Below are positions 53,513-61,387 of a stretch of DNA of 64,000 bases, in pieces. The DNA comes from Microbaculum marinum (GTDB lineage: Bacteria; Pseudomonadota; Alphaproteobacteria; Rhizobiales; Tepidamorphaceae). The notes under the pieces are model-generated. The model saw nothing but the letters and a program-made list of their open reading frames with translations. It made no database searches and was not told the DNA's origin. A program made the translations under genes and the position numbers. The stretch lies in NCBI RefSeq assembly GCF_042646165.1, contig NZ_JBHRTC010000012.1. One strand, given 5' to 3'. Position 1 is the stretch's first letter; each line of letters starts with the position of its first letter.

Positions 53513-54958
53513 ATGCGTGCCGATACGACGAGTGGCGGTGCCCCCGCGCCGCTCTACGCAGCCCGCAAGAAGGTCTACCCGCAGAAGGTCGAGGGCCGGT
53601 TCCGGACCATCAAGTGGACGCTGATGATCGCCACGCTGGGGGTCTACTACTTCACCCCGTTCATCCGCTGGGACCGCGGTGCGTACGCGCCGGACCAGGC
53701 CGTCCTGATCGATTTCCCGACGCGCCGCTTCTATTTCTTCTTCATCGAGATCTGGCCGCAGGAAGTCTACTACGTCACCGGCCTGCTGATCCTGGCGGCG
53801 ATGATCCTGTTCCTGATGAACGCGGTCGCGGGCCGGCTATGGTGCGGCTACCTGTGTCCGCAGACGGTCTGGACCGATCTGTTCTATGCAGTCGAGCGGC
53901 TGATCGAGGGCGACCGTCGCGAGCGCATGCAGGCCGACCGGCGCGGCTGGACCCCGACGCTCGTCATGGAGAAGATTTCCAAGCACACCCTATGGCTGCT
54001 GATCGCCTGGTGGACCGGCGGCGCCTGGGTTCTCTACTTCGCCGATGCGCCGACCCTGGTGAAGGATCTGGCCACCTTCCAGGCTTCGCCGATGGTCTAC
54101 ATGTGGATCGGCATCCTCACCTTCACGACCTACCTGCTGGCCGGCTTCGCCCGCGAGCAGGTGTGCGTCTACATGTGTCCCTGGCCGCGCATCCAGGCCG
54201 CGCTCACCGACGAGTGGGCGCTCAACGTCACCTATCGCTACGACCGCGGCGAACCGCGGATGTCCGTGAAGCATGCCGAGCGCGCCAAGGCAGCCAGCCT
54301 GCCCGCGGGCGACTGCATCGACTGCTTCCAGTGCGTCGCCGTCTGTCCCACCGGCATTGACATTCGCGACGGCCTGCAGCTCGAATGCATCCAGTGCGGC
54401 CTGTGCATCGATGCCTGCGATACGGTGATGGACAAGATCGGCCGGCCGCGCGGCCTGATCGGCTACGACACCGACATCAACATCCACCGTCGCGAGGAAG
54501 GCCTCGCGCCGGTCTATCGCTTCGTCCGGCCGCGCACGGTCGTCTACGCCGTCATCATCCTGGCCGTCACCGGCGTCATGGCATGGAGCCTGGTGACGCG
54601 GGGCCACAGCGGCGTCAACGTCATCCACGACCGCAATCCGCTGTTCGTCCCGCTCACCGACGGCGGCTACCGCAACGGCTATACGGTGCGCATCCTCAAC
54701 AAGCGGCTCGAGCCGACCGACTACGTGCTGTCGATCAGCGGCGTTCCCGGCGCCAGTGTGGAGGCGATCGGGATCGGGGAGTACCGGAACGGCGCTCCGG
54801 TCGTAAACGTGCGGCCCGACACGACACGCGAGGTTCGCGTCGTGGTGCAGTCGCCGCCCGGTGCCGATATCGACGACTCCACGCCGATCACGTTCACGAT
54901 CCTCGATCCCGCGACCGGCGAGACGGACACGGCAAGCGACTTCTTCAGAGCCCCCTGA
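53513..54958 (+). CDS. ccoG: Cytochrome c oxidase accessory protein CcoG (FixG)
   Basis: A 481-residue membrane iron-sulfur protein required for copper delivery to the cbb3 centre. About five helices are followed by two ferredoxin-like cluster motifs (CIDCFQCVAVCPTGID and CIQCGLCIDACD) and a C-terminal periplasmic IG-like domain (YTVRILNKRLEP). The intramembrane WCGYLCPQTVWTDLF and CMCPWPRIQAAL stretches carry the Cys residues of this family. It starts 104 bases after ccoP, so it may have its own minor promoter, but no box was found there. Confidence 0.95.
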   Translation: MRADTTSGGAPAPLYAARKKVYPQKVEGRFRTIKWTLMIATLGVYYFTPFIRWDRGAYAPDQAVLIDFPTRRFYFFFIEIWPQEVYYVTGLLILAAMILFLMNAVAGRLWCGYLCPQTVWTDLFYAVERLIEGDRRERMQADRRGWTPTLVMEKISKHTLWLLIAWWTGGAWVLYFADAPTLVKDLATFQASPMVYMWIGILTFTTYLLAGFAREQVCVYMCPWPRIQAALTDEWALNVTYRYDRGEPRMSVKHAERAKAASLPAGDCIDCFQCVAVCPTGIDIRDGLQLECIQCGLCIDACDTVMDKIGRPRGLIGYDTDINIHRREEGLAPVYRFVRPRTVVYAVIILAVTGVMAWSLVTRGHSGVNVIHDRNPLFVPLTDGGYRNGYTVRILNKRLEPTDYVLSISGVPGASVEAIGIGEYRNGAPVVNVRPDTTREVRVVVQSPPGADIDDSTPITFTILDPATGETDTASDFFRAP

Positions 54959-54973
54959 GCGACAGGTTCCGGC

Positions 54974-55483
54974 ATGCCCACGGCAACACCCATGCACAAC
55001 GACACCGGCTTCCGTATCACCGGCAGGACCGTCCTGTTGGGTCTGGTCGGCTTCTTCGGCCTGATCTTCGCGGCGAACGCGGTACTGATCTGGCTCGCGG
55101 TGTCGAGCCACACCGGCACAGTCGTCGGCTCCTCCTACAAGGCCGGTGGCCAGTATCAGGGCGAGATCGACGCGGCCAGGGCGCAGGCCGCCAGGCATTG
55201 GACGGTCGGCGCCGATCTGGTCCGGTCCGGTCCGGGCGCAACCATCAACGTCCGGGTCCGCGACGCCGCCGGCGCCCCCGTCAGCGGCCTGTCGATGGCG
55301 GCGCGGCTGGCCAGTCCGGCAGACGAGACGGCGGACGTGGTCGTGACGCTGATCGAAGGCGAGGTCGGGCGGTATCGCGGCATTGCAGAAAGGATCGCTC
55401 CGGGGCGGTGGATGCTGATCATCGACGCCGACCGGAGCGGCGACCGGGTCTATCATTCCGAAAGCAGGATCACCCTGAGGTAG
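54974..55483 (+). CDS. ccoH: FixH family protein (CcoH)
   Basis: A 169-residue protein with an N-terminal membrane helix (about 16-38) and an extracytoplasmic beta domain (VRVRDAAGAPVSGLSM; GRWMLIIDAD). FixH/CcoH helps assemble and stabilise the cbb3 oxidase. It begins 15 bases after ccoG and ends 5 bases before ccoI. Confidence 0.92.
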   Translation: MPTATPMHNDTGFRITGRTVLLGLVGFFGLIFAANAVLIWLAVSSHTGTVVGSSYKAGGQYQGEIDAARAQAARHWTVGADLVRSGPGATINVRVRDAAGAPVSGLSMAARLASPADETADVVVTLIEGEVGRYRGIAERIAPGRWMLIIDADRSGDRVYHSESRITLR

Positions 55484-55488
55484 TCGAC

Positions 55489-57702
55489 ATGGGCTTCCTC
55501 GACCGTGATCTCGGCAGCTTCGTCACCGTCGTCGGCGACGGCATCGAGCACATGGACCTCGCGGTCGAAGGGGTCCGTTGCGCCGGCTGCATGGCGAAGA
55601 TCGAAAGGGGCCTCAGCGGTGTACCCGGCGTGACACGGGCCCGGCTGAACTTCACCGACCGGCGGCTCGCGGTCGAGTGGCACGCCGGAAGCCTCGCCCC
55701 CGGCGATCTCGTCGACAGGATCTCGGAACTCGGCTACCGGGCGCATCCCTTCGATCCCGGTGCGGCCGCGGGCGCCGAGGCGGCGGACTCCAGACGGCTG
55801 TTGAAGGGCATGGCCGTCGCCGGCTTCGCGGCGATGAACATCATGCTGCTGTCGGTGTCGGTGTGGTCGGGAAACGTCACCGACATTACGCCGGAGACCC
55901 GCGACCTGTTCCACTGGATCTCGGCGCTGATCGCGATCCCCGCCGTCGCCTATGCGGGCAGGCCGTTCTTCTCCTCCGCCTTCCAGGCGCTGCGCAACCG
56001 CAGCGTCAACATGGACGTGCCGATCACGCTCGGCGTGCTCTTGGCGATGGGCATGTCGCTGGCGGAGACCTTCACCGGCGGCCGCCACGCCTATTTCGAC
56101 GCGGCGGTCATGCTGCTGTTCTTCCTGCTGGTCGGCCGGTACCTCGACATGAACATGCGCCGCCGCACGCGGGCGCAGGCGGAGAACCTCGCCGCGCTGA
56201 AAGGCGAGACGGCGGCGAAGCTGCTGCCGGATGGTGCGATACGGTCCGTGCCGGTGTCCGCAATCGATCCCGGCGACCGGGTGCTCGTCGCGGCCGGCGA
56301 GCGCCTGTCGGTCGACGGGATCATCGAGACCGGCTCCACCGAGATCGACCAGAGCCTGGTGACCGGGGAGACCGCCTACGAGCGGGTCGGACCGGGCGAC
56401 CGCGTCTATGCCGGCACGCTCAACATGACCGGGGCGCTGACGGTCCAGGTCACCGCGGCGGCGAAGGGGACGCTGCTCGACGAGGTCAATACGCTGCTGG
56501 AGGTCGCCCAGACCGCCCGCTCGAGCCGGCTGGCGCTGGCCGACCGGACCGCCCGCTTCTACGCGCCGCTCGTTCACACCGCAGCTGCCCTTACTTTTAT
56601 CGGCTGGCTTGCGGCCGGTGCCGACTGGCACGCCGCCCTGACGGCGGCGATCGCGGTGCTGATCATCACCTGCCCCTGCGCCCTGGGGCTTGCAATTCCC
56701 GCCGTCCAGGTGGTCGCTTCGGGCCTGCTGTTCCGCGCCGGCGTGCTGCTCAACGCGGGCGATGCGATCGAGCGGTTTGCGGACGCCGACGTGGTCGTCT
56801 TCGACAAGACCGGAACGCTGACCTGCCCCGAGCGGTCAGTCGTCGCGCCGCGGGCGGTGTCCGGCGAGACGCTCGAACGCGCCGGACGGCTCGCGCTTTC
56901 CAGCCGGCACCCGCTGGCAGCCGCGCTCGTGTCGCACGCCGGCGGCAAGGCGCCGTTCCACGGCGCGATGGAAGAACCGGGTAGAGGTGTCAGGGTCGAG
57001 GTCGACGATGCCGAGCTGCGGCTCGGATCGGCCGCGTTCTGCGATGTTCCGGCCGACGTGGCCGGCGCAGCGGAAACCGGCACCGATTCGCTTGTCTGGT
57101 ACCGCGAGGGTAGCGGTACGCCGGTTGCGATTGCCGTGACCCAGGCCCTTCGCCCCGATGCACGGGACGTCGTCGCCCAGCTCGCCGAACGCGGCCTGCG
57201 GACGATGATCCTGTCCGGCGACCGGGCCTCAGCCGTCGACGTGGCGGCCGAGGCGCTCGGCATCGCCGACCGCCGCGGAGGCCTGAAGCCGGCCGACAAG
57301 ATCGCCGTGCTGGAAGACCTGAAGGCAAGCGGCCACAAGGTGCTGATGGTCGGAGACGGCCTCAATGATGCGCCAGCGCTTGCCGCCGCCCACGTCTCCA
57401 TGTCGCCGATCACCGCCGTCCATCTGTCGCAGGCAGCCGCCGACGCGGTATTCCTGGGCGACCGGCTGGCGCCGGTTGTTGCGGCAATCGACATATCCCG
57501 CCGCGCCCGGCGGGCCATGGACCAGAACCTCTGGTTTGCAGCGCTCTACAATCTGTGTGCGGTTCCCGTTGCCGTGTTCGGCTTCGTAACGCCGCTGATC
57601 GCCGCACTGGCGATGTCGAGTTCATCCGTCATCGTGACGCTCAATGCGCTCAGGGTGCGGACCGAAGCCCGCCGGCTCGGTATCGGGAGCGGCGCGGACT
57701 GA
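55489..57702 (+). CDS. ccoI: Copper-exporting P-type ATPase CcoI (FixI)
   Basis: A P1B-type ATPase of 737 residues that moves copper for assembly of the cbb3 oxidase. It has an N-terminal heavy-metal domain with CxxC (GVRCAGCMAKIERGL), the membrane CPC motif (ITCPCALGLAIP), the phosphorylated Asp in VVFDKTGTLTCPE, and the hinge GDGLNDAPALAAA. Eight helices are expected. The short spacing to ccoH and the TGATG overlap with ccoS show one operon. Confidence 0.95.
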   Translation: MGFLDRDLGSFVTVVGDGIEHMDLAVEGVRCAGCMAKIERGLSGVPGVTRARLNFTDRRLAVEWHAGSLAPGDLVDRISELGYRAHPFDPGAAAGAEAADSRRLLKGMAVAGFAAMNIMLLSVSVWSGNVTDITPETRDLFHWISALIAIPAVAYAGRPFFSSAFQALRNRSVNMDVPITLGVLLAMGMSLAETFTGGRHAYFDAAVMLLFFLLVGRYLDMNMRRRTRAQAENLAALKGETAAKLLPDGAIRSVPVSAIDPGDRVLVAAGERLSVDGIIETGSTEIDQSLVTGETAYERVGPGDRVYAGTLNMTGALTVQVTAAAKGTLLDEVNTLLEVAQTARSSRLALADRTARFYAPLVHTAAALTFIGWLAAGADWHAALTAAIAVLIITCPCALGLAIPAVQVVASGLLFRAGVLLNAGDAIERFADADVVVFDKTGTLTCPERSVVAPRAVSGETLERAGRLALSSRHPLAAALVSHAGGKAPFHGAMEEPGRGVRVEVDDAELRLGSAAFCDVPADVAGAAETGTDSLVWYREGSGTPVAIAVTQALRPDARDVVAQLAERGLRTMILSGDRASAVDVAAEALGIADRRGGLKPADKIAVLEDLKASGHKVLMVGDGLNDAPALAAAHVSMSPITAVHLSQAAADAVFLGDRLAPVVAAIDISRRARRAMDQNLWFAALYNLCAVPVAVFGFVTPLIAALAMSSSSVIVTLNALRVRTEARRLGIGSGAD

Positions 57703-57869
57703 TGGACGTCCTGTTCATCCTCATTCCGGCCGCACTGGCGCTCGGCCTACTCGGCCTCGGGGCATTCCTGTGGTCGATGAAGTCCGGCCAGTACGAGGAT
57801 CTCGACGGCGCCGCCTGGCGGGTGTTGCAGGATGACGATCTGCAGGGGCGTCACGGAGAGCCGGACTAG
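57702..57869 (+). CDS. ccoS: cbb3-type oxidase assembly protein CcoS (FixS)
   Basis: A 55-residue membrane protein: one helix (about 3-25) with the CcoS pattern LGAFLWSMKSGQYEDLDGAAWRVL. It is required for cofactor insertion in the cbb3 oxidase. Its ATG overlaps the ccoI stop codon (TGATG). It is convergent with hemA, 14 bases away. Confidence 0.93.
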   Translation: MDVLFILIPAALALGLLGLGAFLWSMKSGQYEDLDGAAWRVLQDDDLQGRHGEPD

Positions 57870-57883
57870 CAGGCGCTCCGACA

Positions 57884-59125
57884 TCACTCGGCCGCGGCGG
57901 CGCGGCCCGTATCGGCGTAGGGGATGCCGAGCGCGTCCCAGGTCTCGCACAGCGCACCGGCGAGGGTGTCTATCAGCTGATCCCCGTGAAACGGCGTCGG
58001 CGTGATGCGCAGGCGCTCGGTGCCCCGGGGCACGGTCGGGTAGTTGATCGGCTGGATGTAGATGTGGTGCCTGTCCATCAGCCGGTCGCTCGCCGCCTTG
58101 CACAGTTCGGCGTCGCCGACCAGCACCGGTACGATGTGGGTGACGGACGGCATCACCGGCAGGCCGCGACGCGACAGCACGTCCTTGGTGCGCGTCGCCT
58201 GGCGCTGCTGGGATTCGCGTTCGGCGGTGGAGGCCTTGAGGTGGCGGATCGAGGCGGTCGCCGCGGCCGCCACGGCAGGCGGCAGCGCGGTCGTGAAGAT
58301 GAAGCCGGGCGCGAAGGAACGCACCGCGTCGACGATGTCCGTGCTTGCGGCGATGTAGCCGCCGAGGCAGCCGAAGGCTTTCGCCAGCGTTCCCTCGATC
58401 ACGTCGATGCGGCCCATCTCGCCATCGCGTTCGGCGATGCCGCCGCCGCGCGGTCCGTACATGCCGACCGCGTGCACCTCGTCGATATAGGTCATCGCGC
58501 CGTAGCGCTCGGCGAGGTCGCAGATGCGGCCGACGGGCCCGATGTCGCCGTCCATCGAATAGACGGACTCGAACACGATCAGCTTCGGGCGCTCCTTGCC
58601 GGCCGCCTTCAGCAGGTCCTCGAGATGGCCGACGTCGTTGTGGCGGAAGATCTTCTTCTCGCAGCCTGAGCGCCGCACCCCCTCGATCATCGAGGAGTGG
58701 TTGAGCGCGTCGGACAGGATCAGGCAGTCCGGTATCAGCCGGGCGATGGTCGAGATCGAGGCCTCGTTGGAGATGAAGCCGGAGGTGAAGACCAGCGCGG
58801 CGTCCTTGCCGTGCAGGTCGGCGAGTTCCGCCTCCAGGCCGACCAGCGGGTGGCTGGTGCCGGAGATGTTGCGGGTGCCGCCGGCGCCGACGCCCATGCG
58901 CGCGGCCGTCTCCTGGAACGCCTCCATGACCTTCGGATGCTGGCCCATACCGAGGTAGTCGTTGGAGCACCAGATGGTGATCTCGCGCGGGCCGGCTTCG
59001 GCGTGATGGCGCGCCTTGGGGAACTGTCCGGCCATGCGCTCGAGCTCGGCAAAGACCCGGTAGCGCTTTTCGGCGGCCACTTCACGGATCGCCGAGCGGA
59101 ACACTCGCCTGTAGTCGAAGCTCAT
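57884..59125 (-). CDS. hemA: 5-aminolevulinate synthase HemA
   Basis: A PLP enzyme of 413 residues that condenses glycine and succinyl-CoA to 5-aminolevulinate, first step of the C4 heme pathway found in alphaproteobacteria. Motifs: WCSNDYLGMGQHP, GTGGTRN-type GAGGTRNISG, the DEVHAVGMYG loop, and the PLP Lys in GTLAKAFGCLGGYIAAS. GGAAGGC precedes the ATG. It is convergent with ccoS. No full FixK box was found in its 219-base upstream region; a perfect palindrome GGAATTATTCC lies at 59235-59245. Confidence 0.95.
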   Translation of the reverse strand: MSFDYRRVFRSAIREVAAEKRYRVFAELERMAGQFPKARHHAEAGPREITIWCSNDYLGMGQHPKVMEAFQETAARMGVGAGGTRNISGTSHPLVGLEAELADLHGKDAALVFTSGFISNEASISTIARLIPDCLILSDALNHSSMIEGVRRSGCEKKIFRHNDVGHLEDLLKAAGKERPKLIVFESVYSMDGDIGPVGRICDLAERYGAMTYIDEVHAVGMYGPRGGGIAERDGEMGRIDVIEGTLAKAFGCLGGYIAASTDIVDAVRSFAPGFIFTTALPPAVAAAATASIRHLKASTAERESQQRQATRTKDVLSRRGLPVMPSVTHIVPVLVGDAELCKAASDRLMDRHHIYIQPINYPTVPRGTERLRITPTPFHGDQLIDTLAGALCETWDALGIPYADTGRAAAAE

Positions 59126-59344
59126 GGGTATCGCCTTCCGGTATCGCTGTCCGGATGTCGCAGATCCGGGGCCTGCCGGCCATGCGCTCGCGCAAACTGG
59201 CGGCCCGTTTCCGATTGATATACGCTATGAAACAGGAATTATTCCAATTCGCAACCGAGCGGGCTGCGTCAATTCCTCGCGTTATCGGAATGTCATGTTC
59301 GACCCTTCTAATTCCGCGCGGGCACCCAACCGGCGAACTGGTCA

Positions 59345-60472
59345 GTGACAGCCGATTCCTTTGATCTCGCCATCGTCGGCGCCGGCATCGTCGGCCTCGC
59401 GCACGCCCTGGCGGCGGCGCGGCGGGGGCTGAAGGTCGTCGTCATCGACCGGGACGCCCAGGCGAACGGGGCGTCGGTTCGCAACTTCGGCTTCGTCACC
59501 GTCACCGGCCAGCAGGCCGGCGCCTGCTGGCGCCGGGCGATGCGGTCGCGCGACGTCTGGGCGGCGATCGCCCCGCAGGCGGGAATAGACGTTATCCATC
59601 AAGGGCTTGCGGTCGCCGCCCGGTATCCGGAGTCGGTCCCGATGCTGGAGGCGTTCCTGGAGACCGAGATGGGCGAGGGGTGCGAGATTCTGACGCGCGA
59701 CAGGGCGCGGGAGCGGGTGCCCGGACTGCGGGACGACGTGCAGGCGGTGCTGTGGAGCCCGCACGACCTGCGGGTCGAGTCCAGGGATGCCATCCCGCTG
59801 CTCTCGCGGTGGCTTGAGAGTGCCATGGGTGTGTCGATACGGCGCCAAACCTCTGCCAGGGAGGTGTCACTGCCGCTCATCGAGACGAGCGCTGGGCCGA
59901 TCCGCGTCGAGGCGGCGATCGTCTGCCCCGGCGACGACCTGCTCGGCCTCTATGCGGACCGGATCGCCGCATACGGACTGACCCGCTGCAAGCTGCACAT
60001 GATGCGGCTGCGGCCGCAGCGCGAGGTCCGCCTCGAGGCGGCGGTGATGTCGGATCTCGGCCTGGTCCGCTACCTCGGCTACGCGGAACTGCCGCAGGCC
60101 GAGGCCCTGAGGCGGCGGCTCCGGGACGAGCGGTCGGCGGCGCTCGACGACGGCGTCCACCTGATCGTGGTGCGCTCGGCCGACGGCAGCCTGGTCGTCG
60201 GTGACAGCCACCACTACGCGGACACGCCCGATCCCTTCGCGCCCGACTCCGTCGACCGGACCATTCTCGAGGAATTCGACAACGTGCTCGACATCGGTCC
60301 CTATTCGGTTGCCGAACGCTGGACGGGGACCTATGCCTCGGCCTCCGACCGGCTGATGCTGGTCGACCAGCCCGAGGAGAGGGTCCGGATCGTCATCGTG
60401 ACCAGCGGCACCGGGGCATCGACGGCCTTCGCAATCGCCGAGGAGGTGATCGCAGACATGTACGGGACCTGA
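59345..60472 (+). CDS. TIGR03364 family FAD-dependent oxidoreductase
   Basis: A 375-residue flavoprotein of the DAO (D-amino-acid-oxidase-like) fold. The FAD site is VGAGIVGLAHALAAARRG and VVIDRDAQANGASVRNFGFV; the C-terminal TSGTGASTAFAIAEEV closes the FAD domain. The TIGR03364 group is found in phosphonate gene clusters, next to phnX as here, and is thought to oxidise an aminophosphonate, possibly an N-methylated 2-aminoethylphosphonate. That role is recalled family knowledge, not evident from residues. The GTG start is used; phnX begins 5 bases after the stop. Confidence 0.8.
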   Translation: MTADSFDLAIVGAGIVGLAHALAAARRGLKVVVIDRDAQANGASVRNFGFVTVTGQQAGACWRRAMRSRDVWAAIAPQAGIDVIHQGLAVAARYPESVPMLEAFLETEMGEGCEILTRDRARERVPGLRDDVQAVLWSPHDLRVESRDAIPLLSRWLESAMGVSIRRQTSAREVSLPLIETSAGPIRVEAAIVCPGDDLLGLYADRIAAYGLTRCKLHMMRLRPQREVRLEAAVMSDLGLVRYLGYAELPQAEALRRRLRDERSAALDDGVHLIVVRSADGSLVVGDSHHYADTPDPFAPDSVDRTILEEFDNVLDIGPYSVAERWTGTYASASDRLMLVDQPEERVRIVIVTSGTGASTAFAIAEEVIADMYGT

Positions 60473-60477
60473 AGACC

Positions 60478-61287
60478 ATGACGGAATCGCGCCTCAAGGC
60501 AGTTGTGTTCGACTGGGCAGGGACCGTCGTCGACTTCGGTTCGCGCGCGCCGATGGGCGCCTTCGTCGAGGTGTTCGGGCGCTTCGGCGTCGACATCTCG
60601 ATCGAGGAGGCGCGCGGGCCGATGGGCCTGCCGAAATGGGACCACATCCAGGCGCTCGGCCGGAACCCCCGGATCGCCGAGGCGTGGAAGGCGGCGAAGG
60701 GGGCCCCGTTCACCGATGCCGACGTCGACGCGATCTACGAGGTGTTCGTGCCGCTCAACGCGGAGGTGGTGGTCGACTACGCCGACCTCATCCCCGGCGC
60801 CGTCGAGACGGTCGCCGCGCTGCGCGAGCGCGGCCTGAAGATCGGCTCCACCACCGGCTACACCCGCGAGATCATGGAGCGGCTGGCGCCGCTTGCCGCC
60901 GAACAGGGCTTCGCGCCGGACAACCTGGTCTGCGCCGGCGACCTGTCGTCGGGGCGGCCCGGGGCGCTGATGATGTACAGGACCTTCCTCGACCTCGACG
61001 TCTGGCCGGCGTGGAGCGTGGTCAAGGTCGACGACACCGATCCGGGCATCGCCGAGGGGCTCGCCGCGGGCACCTGGACGGTCGGCGTCGCCGCCTCCGG
61101 CAACGCCATGGGCCTGTCGCGGGAGGAATACGAGGCGCTCGACGACGACACCTACCTGGAACGCTTCGCCGCCGCCGAATCGACCCTGCTGCGGGCCGGC
61201 GCGCATTTCGTCGTCGGCTCGGTCGAGGACCTGCTGCCCGTCATCGACGAGATCGAGGGGCGGCTGCTGCGCGGCGAGCGGCCCTAG
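60478..61287 (+). CDS. phnX: Phosphonoacetaldehyde hydrolase PhnX
   Basis: A HAD-family enzyme of 269 residues that splits the C-P bond of phosphonoacetaldehyde to give acetaldehyde and phosphate. The nucleophile Asp is in VFDWAGTVVDF, the Schiff-base Lys in GLPKWDHIQALG, the Thr/Ser motif in GSTTGYTREI, and the acidic pair in VKVDDTDPGI. The aminotransferase PhnW is not in the window; the flavoenzyme upstream could supply phosphonoacetaldehyde instead. Its last third is repeated as a decayed copy 2 kb downstream. Confidence 0.92.
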   Translation: MTESRLKAVVFDWAGTVVDFGSRAPMGAFVEVFGRFGVDISIEEARGPMGLPKWDHIQALGRNPRIAEAWKAAKGAPFTDADVDAIYEVFVPLNAEVVVDYADLIPGAVETVAALRERGLKIGSTTGYTREIMERLAPLAAEQGFAPDNLVCAGDLSSGRPGALMMYRTFLDLDVWPAWSVVKVDDTDPGIAEGLAAGTWTVGVAASGNAMGLSREEYEALDDDTYLERFAAAESTLLRAGAHFVVGSVEDLLPVIDEIEGRLLRGERP

Positions 61288-61387
61288 CCGCAAGGCCGCC
61301 GGCGGTCCCGCTCCCTGTCGGTTGGCTATCGGCACCGTCGCGGATTTCTGCGTATATTCCTCCTGTTCATTCAACGAGGGGGTCGGT

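Noticed and set aside
59205..59230. TTGAT half-site upstream of hemA as a FixK box
   Set aside because: The second half (GCTAT) does not fit ATCAA; spacing to hemA is also not typical.
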